Shown: piece after piece, positions 1 through 10,584 of the stretch
How positions within the stretch are numbered: the stretch's first letter is position 1
How the letters are laid out: each line of letters begins with the position of its first letter
Position numbers and translations under genes: made by a program
Assembly (NCBI GenBank): GCA_014898415.1
Contig: RCTD01000029.1
Location: 310,001 to 374,000 of the forward strand
DNA length: 64,000 nt
Direction of reading: 5' to 3'
Source: Stromatinia cepivora
Lineage: Eukaryota > Ascomycota > Leotiomycetes > Helotiales > Sclerotiniaceae
The notes under the pieces: generated by a model
Told to the model about the DNA's origin: nothing
What the model saw: the letters and a program-made list of their open reading frames with translations, nothing else
Database searches by the model: none

Positions 1-435
1 ATCCATTCATTCATGCCGGACTTTCCATCCGTCCATCCCATCACAAAGCCGAAAAGTTAATTGATATTGATTCATCGGAACGACTCACTTTGCTCCGCTT
101 TTACGCACACGTCCGAAGTTCCCGCAGCATGCGCAATCCACCTTCAACGAAACACACTCCTTCATATGGTTAACACACTGAATAAACACATGTGACAGAA
201 GTGAAAAAGTAGAAAAGGAAGAAAGAAGGATGAACGCCATGACGGGGAAAAATGGCAAAAGCAAAGCCAGAATATTGATTGAATAAAACACCCGTGAAGA
301 GTGAGGTACCACTTTTTATATAAAAGTAGAAACTCCACTCATGTGCCCGATCGTAGTAAACCATCCCAAATAGCCTCCCTCTTTATCAACGCCGAAAAAA
401 GCAGAAGAACAAGCTGGACCCTGTGTGCGAGATTA
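1..435. other. 3' flank of kapC, no gene seen
   Basis: I see no convincing coding potential here. The stretch lies downstream of the kapC stop codon and probably holds its 3' untranslated region and terminator. Short open frames on the minus strand lack domain-like composition and the usual splice signals. Confidence 0.5.
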
Positions 436-1913
436 TTACATGGACATGGAAGTTGGTAGACCGTCATTGGTCAATTGTCCAGCGGCCAATTGTGAGCGAA
501 TGAGATTCTCATCATTAGCGTCGTCGTCCTTGAAGCGTTTGTTTTCTTGGTGGGGAGGATATGATTGTTGCTGTTGTTGACCTTGCTGCTCTTCACCAGG
601 GTGCTTAAGACTGGCTGCTGCTAGAGTTCTGGCGGCAGAAGGTTGAAGTGCACCCATTGGGGCCATTGGGGCGATGGGCGGTTCATGTCGATGCATATGC
701 TCTAATGGCTCCATTTGCCTTTGTTGAGGTGGTTGGGGATGTGGGTGCGTTGATGTATGGCTTAAGTTAATGTTTGGTGGTGGTTGTGGAAATTCGCCTT
801 GGGATTCAATGAGTCGGGATTGCAGTCGGATAATGTACTCGCGCAGGGAGTAATTCTCGGCATGAATTGCCTTGTAATTATCCTCCAATGCATGGAAATC
901 ACGAACTTGCTCTTCAAGCTTCTTGATATATCCTTCTTTACGCTGACGAAATGCTCTCTGTGTGATAGATTATGTAAGCTTGGGTGATGTGTTGGAGGTG
1001 ATTTTTTTGGATGACATGAGAATTGACAAAGCAAGAGAACCATAAATCTCAACCCGACGGTAACTTTTTTTTTTTTAAACGAGCGATACTTCGCATCATA
1101 ACAACTTCACCAACATTGCGCCGACGAGGAAAAAAATCACGATACGAATTGAAATTACGAACCTGAGCTGCGCGATTCTGAGCAGCGCGCTTCGATTGAG
1201 AAAGCTCGCGTTTTCCACCCTTTCTACCATCTGCGTCATCTCCTCCGCTTTCCGACATCATTTGTCCACCGATGGCAGGATCTATATTATGGTCGTGAGG
1301 TGAAGCGCTGCTCGAAGCTTGCACGTCGTGGTTGTAGCCATGTGTCTGAGTATTATGGTGCTGGGACTGGGAGGTCAAGTTTAAGAGCTGAGCTCTTAAA
1401 TCTGGAGGAAGAAGTGAGGCGTGTCAGCAGAAAGTAACATAAGCATGGGGGGTGCTATGGAAGTGGACGGAAGTATAGATCGCTGCGCAAGATTATATGA
1501 AGGTAATTCTGTTTTACTCGACTCGTACAGCCGCATATACCTATACTGGGATGGGGGACAAGAAACCGTTGTTGTGCTTGGATATCAAAGAAAGGAAGGG
1601 GATGTTATACCATTGTCTGCACTCATTTCCTGCGCGACTGAGTCAGCTTTAAGATGCAATAGCTTTTTGGGGGTTATATTATGTTTGCGAACACGCGAAT
1701 GGGGAAGCTCGAGACTTTTTCGGAATTGAATGTTTGAAGGAATTGAATGGAGGGGTATGACAAGTGAGGTAAGTCAATTGCCATGGACCACCGGAGTTAT
1801 AGGTAAAGTGGTAGATGTGAAGGAATGACAATGAGTAAAGTAAACATGATGAAAAGGGAAATACGAACTTGATTCTGCATCTGTGCTACAGGCGCGGGCG
1901 CGATTGATTGCAT
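436..1913 (-). CDS. kapC: AP-1-like bZIP transcription factor KapC
   Basis: Nuclear bZIP regulator of the fungal Yap/Pap1 class. My model has three exons on the minus strand (1869-1913, 1163-1387, 436-957), all joined in phase 0, giving 263 aa. The first exon encodes only 15 residues starting MQSIAPAPVAQMQ, which resembles the start of Aspergillus KapC. The basic region is split by intron 2: KRAAQNRAAQ ends exon 2 and RAFRQRKEGYIKKLEEQV opens exon 3, giving the NRAAQRAFRQR signature of fungal AP-1 factors. A leucine zipper follows, with the KapC-typical AENYSLREYIIRLQSRL. The C-terminal half is rich in Pro, Gln and His and probably disordered. Intron 1 is long (481 nt) and its exact acceptor (CAG before 1387) is inferred from frame and similarity. 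The targets are not known from sequence. Confidence 0.88.
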
Positions 1914-2967
1914 GTTTGGAAAGTTATTAAAAGCGTACCTAGATAGGTAGTGGATATTTGCTTTAGAACTTTTTAGTAGTTGAGGGGTTGTTGACGATTT
2001 TCGGACTTTCTTGAGTTTTGATTTGCTTGACAAATGGATTTATCAGAAAATTGACGTGACCTTCGATGGGTGACTGGGGTAAGTTAAGGGAAGGTCAAGA
2101 ATAACTAATAATTGTAGTGTGTAGTATGTAATATGTAGGAAGTTGGTAAACCTTCGTAAATCGGTACCACGGAAATGATTTAAAACGCTGGATTATTCTC
2201 CTTGTTGATTATATGATTTCACCGTTATCCGGGCTGGCTGGATGGAGGTTGGGTTGCTTATACGGAGTACCTCTTCCCTCTTCCCTCTCCAGTTCTGAAA
2301 TTGAAGGCGTAAAAAGCTAGTAGTACTACTTTAACCGCGAACTTCCGAAAATAAAACACGTGATTGTAGTTGTTCCCTCTTTAGGTATTAAGTAGGTATT
2401 TTCCGTTATTTCTATATTATCAATTCGCAACGAACTTTATAATATTGATTATTTGATTTTATCTCTTTAGATTGAAGGATGAAAATGATGAGTAAGGAAC
2501 TTAATAAGATCGTTACTTTCAAGAACTAATAAATTTCTTTGCTTTTTCGCATTGGAACGTAATCGAGTAATCGTTTAATTGCTTACATATCTTTTACTCA
2601 TTCGTCCTTCCTTTCTCCGACCTTTCCGGTTTCGTTGCGGCCCATTATGGAAACAGGGTGACATCGGAGTCAGAGTGAGTTGACGCAATGATTCGTTTCT
2701 TTCATCGGGATTTCATGCTAATGATCGATTAGTAATCATCTCTGTCATCAAGACTCAAGAGTACCCTCCTAAAAATTGAACGTTGTTGACATACAATTGT
2801 TATTGATTGATTTGGTCAATCACTCCTTTCAGTTAGATAGGGTAGTAGATTAAATTTTATATTCACCTACAAATACACGAGGAGGTACACAATCGTTTTT
2901 CATTTTTATGTATGCACAATACCTGCCACAAAGAATCAACTTCATACCGTATAAACTCACCAGATTC

Positions 2968-3140
2968 ACTTCACACTTTCCCTATTATGGAATAAGGTTA
3001 TTCATTATTTCCTATTTCCGGGTGGAGAATCAGCAAAGTGGATCGAAAATTTTCAACTTATCAATCCACATTTATAATCCATCCAATGATTCCAATCATA
3101 TACCCACAAACCTTATTCCATAATAGGGAAAGTGTGAAGT
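2968..3140. repeat. Perfect 32-bp inverted repeat, MITE-like
   Basis: Positions 2968-2999 and 3109-3140 are exact reverse complements over 32 bp, separated by a 109-bp spacer. The arms contain CCCTATTATGGAATAAGG. Pairing stops abruptly at both arm ends. The 173-bp size and perfect arms fit a small non-autonomous DNA element, but I see no clear target-site duplication (left flank ends ATTC, right flank starts TGTC). It could also be a hairpin-forming inverted duplication. Confidence 0.75.
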
Positions 3141-3559
3141 TGTCCTTTCAGCGCTCGGCCTTTCGCTACTATTTCCGAATCCCACACTCCGGAATCCTTC
3201 CATTTACCCATCTCCTTCCAACTAGGGTGCCGAGCTTTGAAAGATGGGAGATCATGTACAAAAAATGTGCTATATGATAGTACTCATGGAGATGAATGGG
3301 GACTTGCTTGAAGAGATTGCCGCGCTTCAGCCTTACAAAGCATAGTTCTTAACCTTACCAGTCGAGAAGGGCGTGTGTCAAGTGTGTTGTCTTTTGTTAT
3401 TTCGCTCTCGGAGCCGATTGCTGAGTGATAACTTCGCTCTTGGCTTTGTTATTTGAGCTGCCGATCGATTCAATTTGATCAATGCAATTACTAATTGAGG
3501 AATTATACTGTTATTTGTATCAAGAGTAGAGGAGATCTATTGGGGGGGATGAAAGAGAG

Positions 3560-3780
3560 AAAGATAAAAGAAATCATTATGGTTATATATGATTCTTATA
3601 TGAAGATAGAAACAATTGATAAAAAAAAGGAAAATATATCAATCATTAGATATTGAATAATAAGTAATTTTATAATATTATCTCAATTTTCTATTCTTTT
3701 CTATTTATTTCATATTATTTTTTATCAATCAATCAAAATATCTTAATTTTCATTAATTTGTCTCTTGATACACAAAATTT
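3560..3780. repeat. AT-rich low-complexity patch
   Basis: Nearly pure A/T tracts with ATTGATAAAAAA near the start and its reverse complement TTTTTTATCAAT near 3720, so the patch could fold back on itself. There is no coding potential. It resembles the AT-rich islands left by decayed repeats in fungal genomes, but I cannot identify a parent element. Confidence 0.5.
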
Positions 3781-4210
3781 AAGATTTACCGATTGTTTGT
3801 CATTTGGGCGGATACTGAAAGGCCTGTTGAGTGGTTAGTCTGACTCTCAGGTATGTCTTCCAATTCTTGGCTTTCGACAAGAAGTCCACTAAAGTTTATC
3901 CCGTTCCCATTAATTGCAAAATGATTGCCCTTACACTTTGAGGAATTGTTCCCTCGGAGTCGGCGAGATATTCAAGCCGAATCATTGCACTTCTTTCATT
4001 ATTGCTTCCACACCCCCTTGTTGTCAGCTAGATCAGGATTCTACTAAAAAATCTAGTTCGTTCAGCGGCGAATGGTAGAATTATAAAATCAACAGTTTGA
4101 TATATAATACCCTGGCACCAAAATGATAAAAATGTATACTTGATCTTAGACCACGTAATACTGCAACGTTGACTTTTTCTTGCACATGGTTGTACACTGC
4201 ATTTTCTTCA

Positions 4211-4650
4211 TCAGCACCTGAAGATATTGCACTCCTTTTGGTAACGCAAAAGGTCGATGCTAATGTCGATAAATTGCAACTTATGTTCTTCAGGAAAAGA
4301 TAAAAATGACAGACGACCGGGAATTGGGGAGACAATGATTACTGATAAGCCTGTTCTTTTACCTGCCCTTTCACACAATACACTCTTGTAAGGAAACTTA
4401 TTTGCTTCAAATATGCCGCCCCCAACCCCTGCGGAGTTATTTTGATTAACGCCGATTATATAGGAAACACAAGGATACGACAAATCATCACTTGCCCCCC
4501 GCGGGCGGGGAAGTAAGCTGACTGCATTTCAAAGTTCATGTCACGTGTGGAGGCGCTGTCTGTTGGTGCTATTGAAATTATGAAAGATTGATTGGCATCG
4601 ATAAAATTTGAGTACGATGAGACATTGATCATAGCGCAGAATATGATCAT
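4211..4650 (-). CDS. Doubtful two-exon hypothetical protein
   Basis: A tentative gene I do not recognise. An ATG at 4650 opens exon 1 (4479-4650); a 50-nt gap with a GTATCC donor, a GTTAATC branch-like site and a CAG acceptor leads in frame to exon 2 (4211-4428), giving 129 aa. The encoded protein has no domain I can name, no clear signal peptide and no membrane segment. The only support is that the short intron joins two open frames in phase. It lies alone in a gene-poor interval and may be chance or a decayed gene. Confidence 0.22.
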
Positions 4651-5462
4651 TGGTAGTATTTTTCAACTGCTTAATAATGGGGCACCAAACTTATCACATT
4701 TGCCTGAAATGCTTTAAATTACATACCATATCCGGCAAGATTACATACATACTGGCATTTTGCAAATTTCCGATCGTAGATATAGAGTCTCTGCATGCTT
4801 TTGAGGCCTTCTACCATTGAATTTCTATGCCGGACATTCGGCGAGCACACTGCACGCAATCTCCTTGTCGTGGATAATTGGATGATTTTAGAGCGGGAAG
4901 ATTTCGGGCTGTTTCGTATAGCTGAAGTGTCGACAGGTTTGATGCGACATTACACATTCCCTTTGAAACATCTTCATGTGTAATATATAAACTAGTTTCC
5001 GGTACTATGTCGTCTACAACCTAATCAGAAAACCTGATATGCACGCTAAGCTTAGCAATATACTCCGGTATTGTACTAAATGCAAAATATCATCCTTAAA
5101 TCTGGGATAAATAGAATCGAGTTGTCGCTACCTTATCACGCAACACAATTATCAGCCCCCAAGTACCTTCGTACCTTACCCAATTAGCCCTTACGAGATG
5201 CGTTTCTTCACACACAGTCTCATCTGTTTTGACTAGCTATATTCACGTGAGGTAAAGTAACATCGTGATGGAATCTCCTACACGCCTCACCGTGCGGACG
5301 TGTGTCAACAGCTTTTCTGAGCTTCAAGATGACATGTACAACCTGGAGGCGTGTGGACAATACCATCACGTAGGACTTTAGTCCCACCTCAGCCCTATCA
5401 GCACTACCGTTTCGCTTCGTGCGAGCCTCAAGGATGAGCTCTTGCTCGGTCACCGAGATTTC

Positions 5463-5508
5463 CGGGGGGGTACGAGGTGCGAGAGGTGGGAGGTGGGAGG
5501 TGAGAGAT
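5463..5508 (+). other. G-rich purine stretch, possible quadruplex
   Basis: A run of seven G is followed by repeated GAGGTGGGAGGTGGGAGG-type purines. The spacing of GG/GGG runs could form a weak G-quadruplex or a triplex. There is no gene on either side within several hundred bases, so a role is not evident. Confidence 0.35.
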
Positions 5509-5939
5509 CATTGGACTATAAGTCCATAGTCTTTGTGATGGCTTACATACAGTATGTCAACATTGAAAGCAGAGTTTAATATAGACACCAAGATCGCTGT
5601 ACGGGGTGATGTCGGTAAATCGACGATGGATATTGTTGATACGCTGTAGCTGACTTTTTATTTTTGTGAGAACAACAAATAACCGATATTCCTAACTTGT
5701 TATGATTTTCATCTTTATTTAAGTACGAAGGGCAGCTGCGTTATAAGTCAACGCAATTTAGTACTGACTTGAAATGGAAATTACTAGGCTATCATCAACC
5801 ATGGTTTTTCACAATTAAAGAGGGGATATTCTTGTCAAGTATGTCATTGTCACTTCGTTGCAAATCAGATGAGCGAGTTGATCCTACGGAGCAAGATCAA
5901 TTACAACTGCAACTACGAATTAGTTCTACTCCAGTAAGA

Positions 5940-6460
5940 TCGATTTATGAGATATGCAACAAAAGACATAGATTATGAGTCAAGTGACCCAAACAATCCT
6001 ATTGGTTGATCTCAAACTTCCATTTTCTTTTGGTAAATACCCTGCCATGATTTGAATCGATCTTGTCAGAGTAGTATCGATATCAATTCGATTTTCAGAT
6101 GTGCAATAGAAGATTAGATCTACTTGTCAAATGACTCGAGTTACTCTATTGGGTGTTCCAGGGCAGGCTACTTTCCAGCTCCCCGCATCTGAGGGTTTCT
6201 TGCAAATTTCATCATTTGATAGTTTGATATGATGTTGGACTTCCAAGATCATGTCGAGTCAGATATGCAATGAAAGGTACAGAGCTCTTTGCCAAGACTT
6301 GAAGTTTTGTTGCATGTCTGATACATGATCTTGTTCAAATATTGAACAAGATTTGAGCAAGATCATGTCAAATATCAGACATGCAACAAAAGATGTATTA
6401 TACCTACTAGTCAAGTGACACGGGCTATTCTGTTGGATACAGTGTCTTCCTCTTTGTTTC
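5940..6460. repeat. Degenerate ~150-bp repeat family
   Basis: Diverged copies of a unit containing ATATGCAACAAAAGA, followed about 25 bp later by GTCAAGTGAC...CTATTGG, recur near 5952, 6100, 6262 and 6380 at roughly 120-160 bp intervals. The copies differ by many substitutions, so the array is old. The fourth copy is preceded by an inverted partial copy that creates a long palindrome. Confidence 0.55.
6305..6391. repeat. Long imperfect palindrome with nested hairpin
   Basis: 6305-6340 and 6351-6391 are reverse complements apart from one T/C mismatch and one 5-nt insertion. A second, perfect 9-bp hairpin (6330-6338 with 6342-6350) sits over the centre. The arms are part of the surrounding degenerate repeat unit, so this is probably an inverted copy of that unit. 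Confidence 0.75.
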
Positions 6461-7181
6461 CATAAGTGAGACTTTCTTTCCATGTCTCAGGACCTGAGTC
6501 GACAACGTGTTAGGGAATTGAGTCTCTGGATATATAACTCATTATTGGATCATAAACTGAACGAGTGGTCACAGAGGAAGTGAAGCTGGGGGCTGATGTT
6601 TTGACTTTCTCGGAGATCTGCTAAAGAAGACGTATAAAGGTAAATCCGTGGCGCAGCGTAAATCGCCCTGAAAATTACTGGAAATGGAGATTTGTTTGAT
6701 GAGTATAGAAACATCATTGGGAGTTATCAGAGGAATATTGTATGGGGGTCTTAGAAATTCACATTAGTAGAAAGTAGGAAAGGGAATAATTTGAAGATAT
6801 AGATATGAGCACTGTAACTATGATGATGAAAACAGTAATTCTATATCGATTCTGGAAATGATAAATACTTCGATATATGACTTCTTTTGCGAGAATTTAC
6901 AAAGATGCTAGGCAAACTATCAAGGTTGATTACACAAAAACAGAAGAAGTTGGAAATTCGCCTAGTATTGTCTGTTCTCTTCCAATCCCAAGCTTACCGG
7001 GAGCAAAACGAGACAACTGACCGCGGGGTTGATGACTAAGCACTCGCGATCGAAAAGTTCTAGGTTTGTAGATTGCTGGGACCACACTTCAATGCAGATC
7101 GGACCATTCTGCGCAAAACTTAAGTGCATCACCCACAACTTTTCTGTTGAATAGAGATGCGATGGCTTTATTACCACTGAA

Positions 7182-10045
7182 ATGCCATCCGCCTTGCCTG
7201 TGCCTTCTAAAGGTGCATTGCGAGCACTTCGCAACATCGCCCTTGGAACATCTTGCACAGTCGCATTCAGCACTGGTATGCTAACAGAGGACCGTCGACG
7301 ACGAATACACGGTGCGAAACTGGTACACGACAATGCCAAGAAACTTAAATCCTCAAGGCATTATCACGAATCGAGTGCACATTTGGCGGAAACGTTTGAG
7401 GAGCAGGTGTTGAGATATAAGGATGATGGGTTTTGGCAGGCTGGCAGCACCGCCTCGAGCAATGCCCAAAGTTCTGAGGTGGTTGTGGTCAGTGATGCAG
7501 CAGCTGGCGAGATGACAGAGCCGGTAACTTCAATACCACCTTCAATTCCGCTTAAACCGCCACGAACCGAAAGACTACCCTCCCCGGAAAAACGAGGTCC
7601 TACGCAGAAGCCTGGGCATGTTGATGGGGATCGTCAACTACGTCTTGCAAATGATATACATCAGATTCTTGGAGATGAGAAGGACGCGATTGCCGTTGGT
7701 TCCGCATTGCGGCGGTTCTCAGAGGCATTCGAGGAAGGTTTGGATATAGGATCTAGTGGCATGCAAACATGTCTCTTGGAAGCAGCAATTGTACTATGTA
7801 CGGCCTGTCGGACAAATTCTATGGTGGAAAATATGGAGAGAATTCTTGACATTGTTCTAAAATCTACTACGCTTTCTGAGACTGACTTCAAGCGATTCGA
7901 ACCACATATCATCATTGAATCTCTGTTGAAGAATCCGAATGATGAGGCTGGCCTCGACATCTATCTTTCTAAACTGCGAAAAGCTTCTGCTTTGTGCCTT
8001 ACGGATTTCAAGGAGAAGCCGGGGCCACTTTCAAACAAAATGAGACCTGTCCTAGTGGAAACTTGCAATTTGACCTGCCGTTTCGACATGTATGATTTGA
8101 CCAAGCAACTATTCTGGCGAATTGAGGCTACCCGTGGCAAAACACCTAATTCCGCTATCGGATCGTTTATAATCGCCGAAATACAGACCAAACAATACCG
8201 TGGTGCTGTCTCTCAATTCTTCAGATATTTCCTCAAGTCAGCACCAAGCCAAGAAGAACTCTACCGTGTTACAAATGCTGTATTTGAGAGAGCGCTTGAA
8301 CTGAAGCATTTTGCCAGAGCTGAACAGGTCTTGATTGAGGTGACGAAATTGATCAAAAGCGACCAGTTCATAAGGTCGAATAACTGGTTTCAAGAACTGC
8401 TCGGCACCGAATGGCGCAGAAAAAGGAATATCCGTGAAACTCAAGAGAGGTTCGATCGCCTTAAGACTGTTATACCGGCTCTTTGTCGCCCACAAGCTGC
8501 ATATGCCGTCATCATACAATTATGTGTAGAAGCAGGAGATTTTGAAGCCGCTGGCAAATACCACGAACAACTATTTCAAATAAGCGGTCCATGTGAAGAC
8601 GATATTCTCATTCGTGGCCAAATCGCCCGTGGCAAAGCGATGTGTGAGGAGTGGGACGATGTGAAGACCAATTTCGCTGAAATGGCAAAACTCAACCCCA
8701 GAAACAAAGTCTATGGTGATATCTTTCCACCAATACTTAAACTGTTTGCCAAATCACATTCCGTGGCTGAGACAGAGGAATTCCTCCGTTGTTTCCTTGA
8801 ACAATATCAAGTACCTTTGACTCCTTATGCTTCCAACATCATGATTAGCGAATATGCAAAAGCCAAAGAACTTCGTTCCATTCTTCGTTGGATAGAATAC
8901 GCAACCTCTGTTTCTACATGTTTTGACGCTGATTCGTTCAATAATATCCTGAGCCAGCTTTATAAGACGTGGGATTTCAATTTCGAGCAAGTATATCAAG
9001 TACATCGTGCGATGTTAAAATCTTCTGTGGACTATACAAATGATTTCACCTTAGCGCATCTGCGTCAACTTGCTCTTAAAGATTCGAAAGGGAGCCGAGA
9101 AGTTGCAGCTAGGAAATTAAGGCTTATCCCGAAGGGGACTAGATCTATAACGGATGATAACTACCCTCGCCGGCAAATCTTTGAAGAGATGGGAAAGGGT
9201 AGTTTCGAAAAGGTCGTAGACATATATAAAGCTGCTTGCAAACAGGGTGTTTACATCCATGGCTCGGTTCTAGGAGCCACAGTAAAAGCGCTGTTACACT
9301 TGAACGACGGCGATTCTCACATGGCTATTGAACTACTGAGAGATGCTAAACGGAAAGGCTACCCTTTGGACGATGCTCTTGTTACGCTTCTTACTCATCG
9401 ACTGCCAAAATTCATGGAGTCCGCTGGAAGTAGTCGTCTAATCATGTTCTTAACTTCTGCCAGAGAAGCGATTGCCAAGGCGGAAGAGCATGGGCTTACT
9501 GTCACAGAAAACGTGTTCAATGAGGTCACCAATATCCTTGTTCAGAATGCATTTTTTCGAGACGCAATAGTGTTCTGGACAGAAGCCTCGCGGACTCATG
9601 GCGCAACAGTTCGACCTAATGTGGTCAGCCTCACCATCCTTCTCAAGGCTTATATTGCCATCAAAGAACCCAGTGGCATCATCTGGATCACGAAGATGTT
9701 ATCTGTTCATCAAATCGTACCGGATGGGCGAATGAGGAGCATACTGAAAAACACGCGACAAATAATGCGGAAAAGCAAGCTTAATCCTAGACAGCATGAA
9801 TTCCTTCAGGCTGTAGAAGAAGCCTTTGTGATTTTTGCGGTGATGCGAGAAAATGATTAAAACAAGGACAAAAGAATGCTAGAAGCAAAACTCTTGAAAT
9901 CATGGAGAGAGCTATTGCTCTTGATGCACAGAAACCACCTCCGGAACAAGAAATTAACAACTGGGATGACCTTGAGGACGAAAGTTTAGACTTGAATGAA
10001 CGAGATCAATCTGTTCAGGGACCAATAGCTGGAGGTTCGTTTTGA
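7182..10045 (+). CDS. PPR/TPR-type helical-repeat protein, probably mitochondrial
   Basis: Long alpha-helical repeat protein with a basic, Ser/Ala-rich N terminus that could be a mitochondrial presequence. Helix pairs such as AYAVIIQLCVEAGDFEAAGKY and NVVSLTILLKAYIAIKEP have the look of pentatricopeptide units, which in fungi mostly serve organelle RNA processing or translation (family knowledge, not shown here). The ATG at 7182 is the first in a frame that opens after a TAG at 7152. The uninterrupted frame gives 892 aa and stops at 9860. A clearly protein-like tail (NARSKTLEIMERAIALDAQK... ending at 10045) continues in another frame. A 47-nt intron at 9828-9874 (GTGATT donor, AAAAG acceptor) would join them in phase, for 938 aa. 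A frameshift is the alternative. A CYA5-like COX1 translation factor is possible but unproven. Confidence 0.78.
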
Positions 10046-10584
10046 GGACTCGGAACGAAATTTGTACATATATGTGTATAGAATTTTTTAAGTATATTAG
10101 GTATATAGATTTTGAATATCAGAAGCAATTCTGCTCCTTTGTCAAGGATAAATAGATAGATATTTTGACCCCTCGCATCCCCCACCTACATGATAACAGC
10201 TCTTGGTGCTTCGAGATCATGTAAGTATGAGTAAGTTATAATCGTGTCTATATTAAAAAAGATATACCAAACACCAAACTCCAAATATCTCACTCATCAA
10301 ACCATATTTGCAATTCAACCCAGCGGCCAGCCTTCTCCAAAATAAAATTATATTTACTGCATTTGTTTTCCCGTCCTTTTCAAGCTTCTCTATCATTAAT
10401 TTATCAATAAGACGATCGTAAGGTTAAGCGAACGAGCTCCCCAACCATCAAATCAATCATCCTGGAACCTTGCTGCTTGCCTTGGTCTGGATAATCACAT
10501 CTGAACTTAAATTCTGAGCGCCCAGATACAACACGAGAAAGCAAGCAAACAAGCAATTCGTATATCGATGCTGCTGGTGGCAGG
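10046..10584. other. PPR gene 3' end to NCA2 promoter
   Basis: AT-rich sequence with no gene seen. It should hold the 3' untranslated region of the PPR-type gene and the promoter and leader of NCA2. An out-of-frame ATG at 10568 in weak context lies 17 bases before the NCA2 start. Confidence 0.5.

Larger units (their letters stand above)
1914..4210. other. Gene-poor interval
   Basis: About 2.3 kb without a supportable gene. The part nearest kapC is its promoter region. The rest holds a perfect 32-bp inverted repeat (2968-3140) and a very AT-rich patch (about 3560-3780), listed separately. I found no transposase-like frame. Confidence 0.5.
4651..7181. other. Gene-poor interval upstream of the PPR gene
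   Basis: About 2.5 kb without a supportable gene. It holds a purine-rich, G-run stretch near 5463-5508 and a degenerate repeat family at about 5940-6460. The last few hundred bases are presumably the promoter of the PPR-type gene at 7182. Confidence 0.5.
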
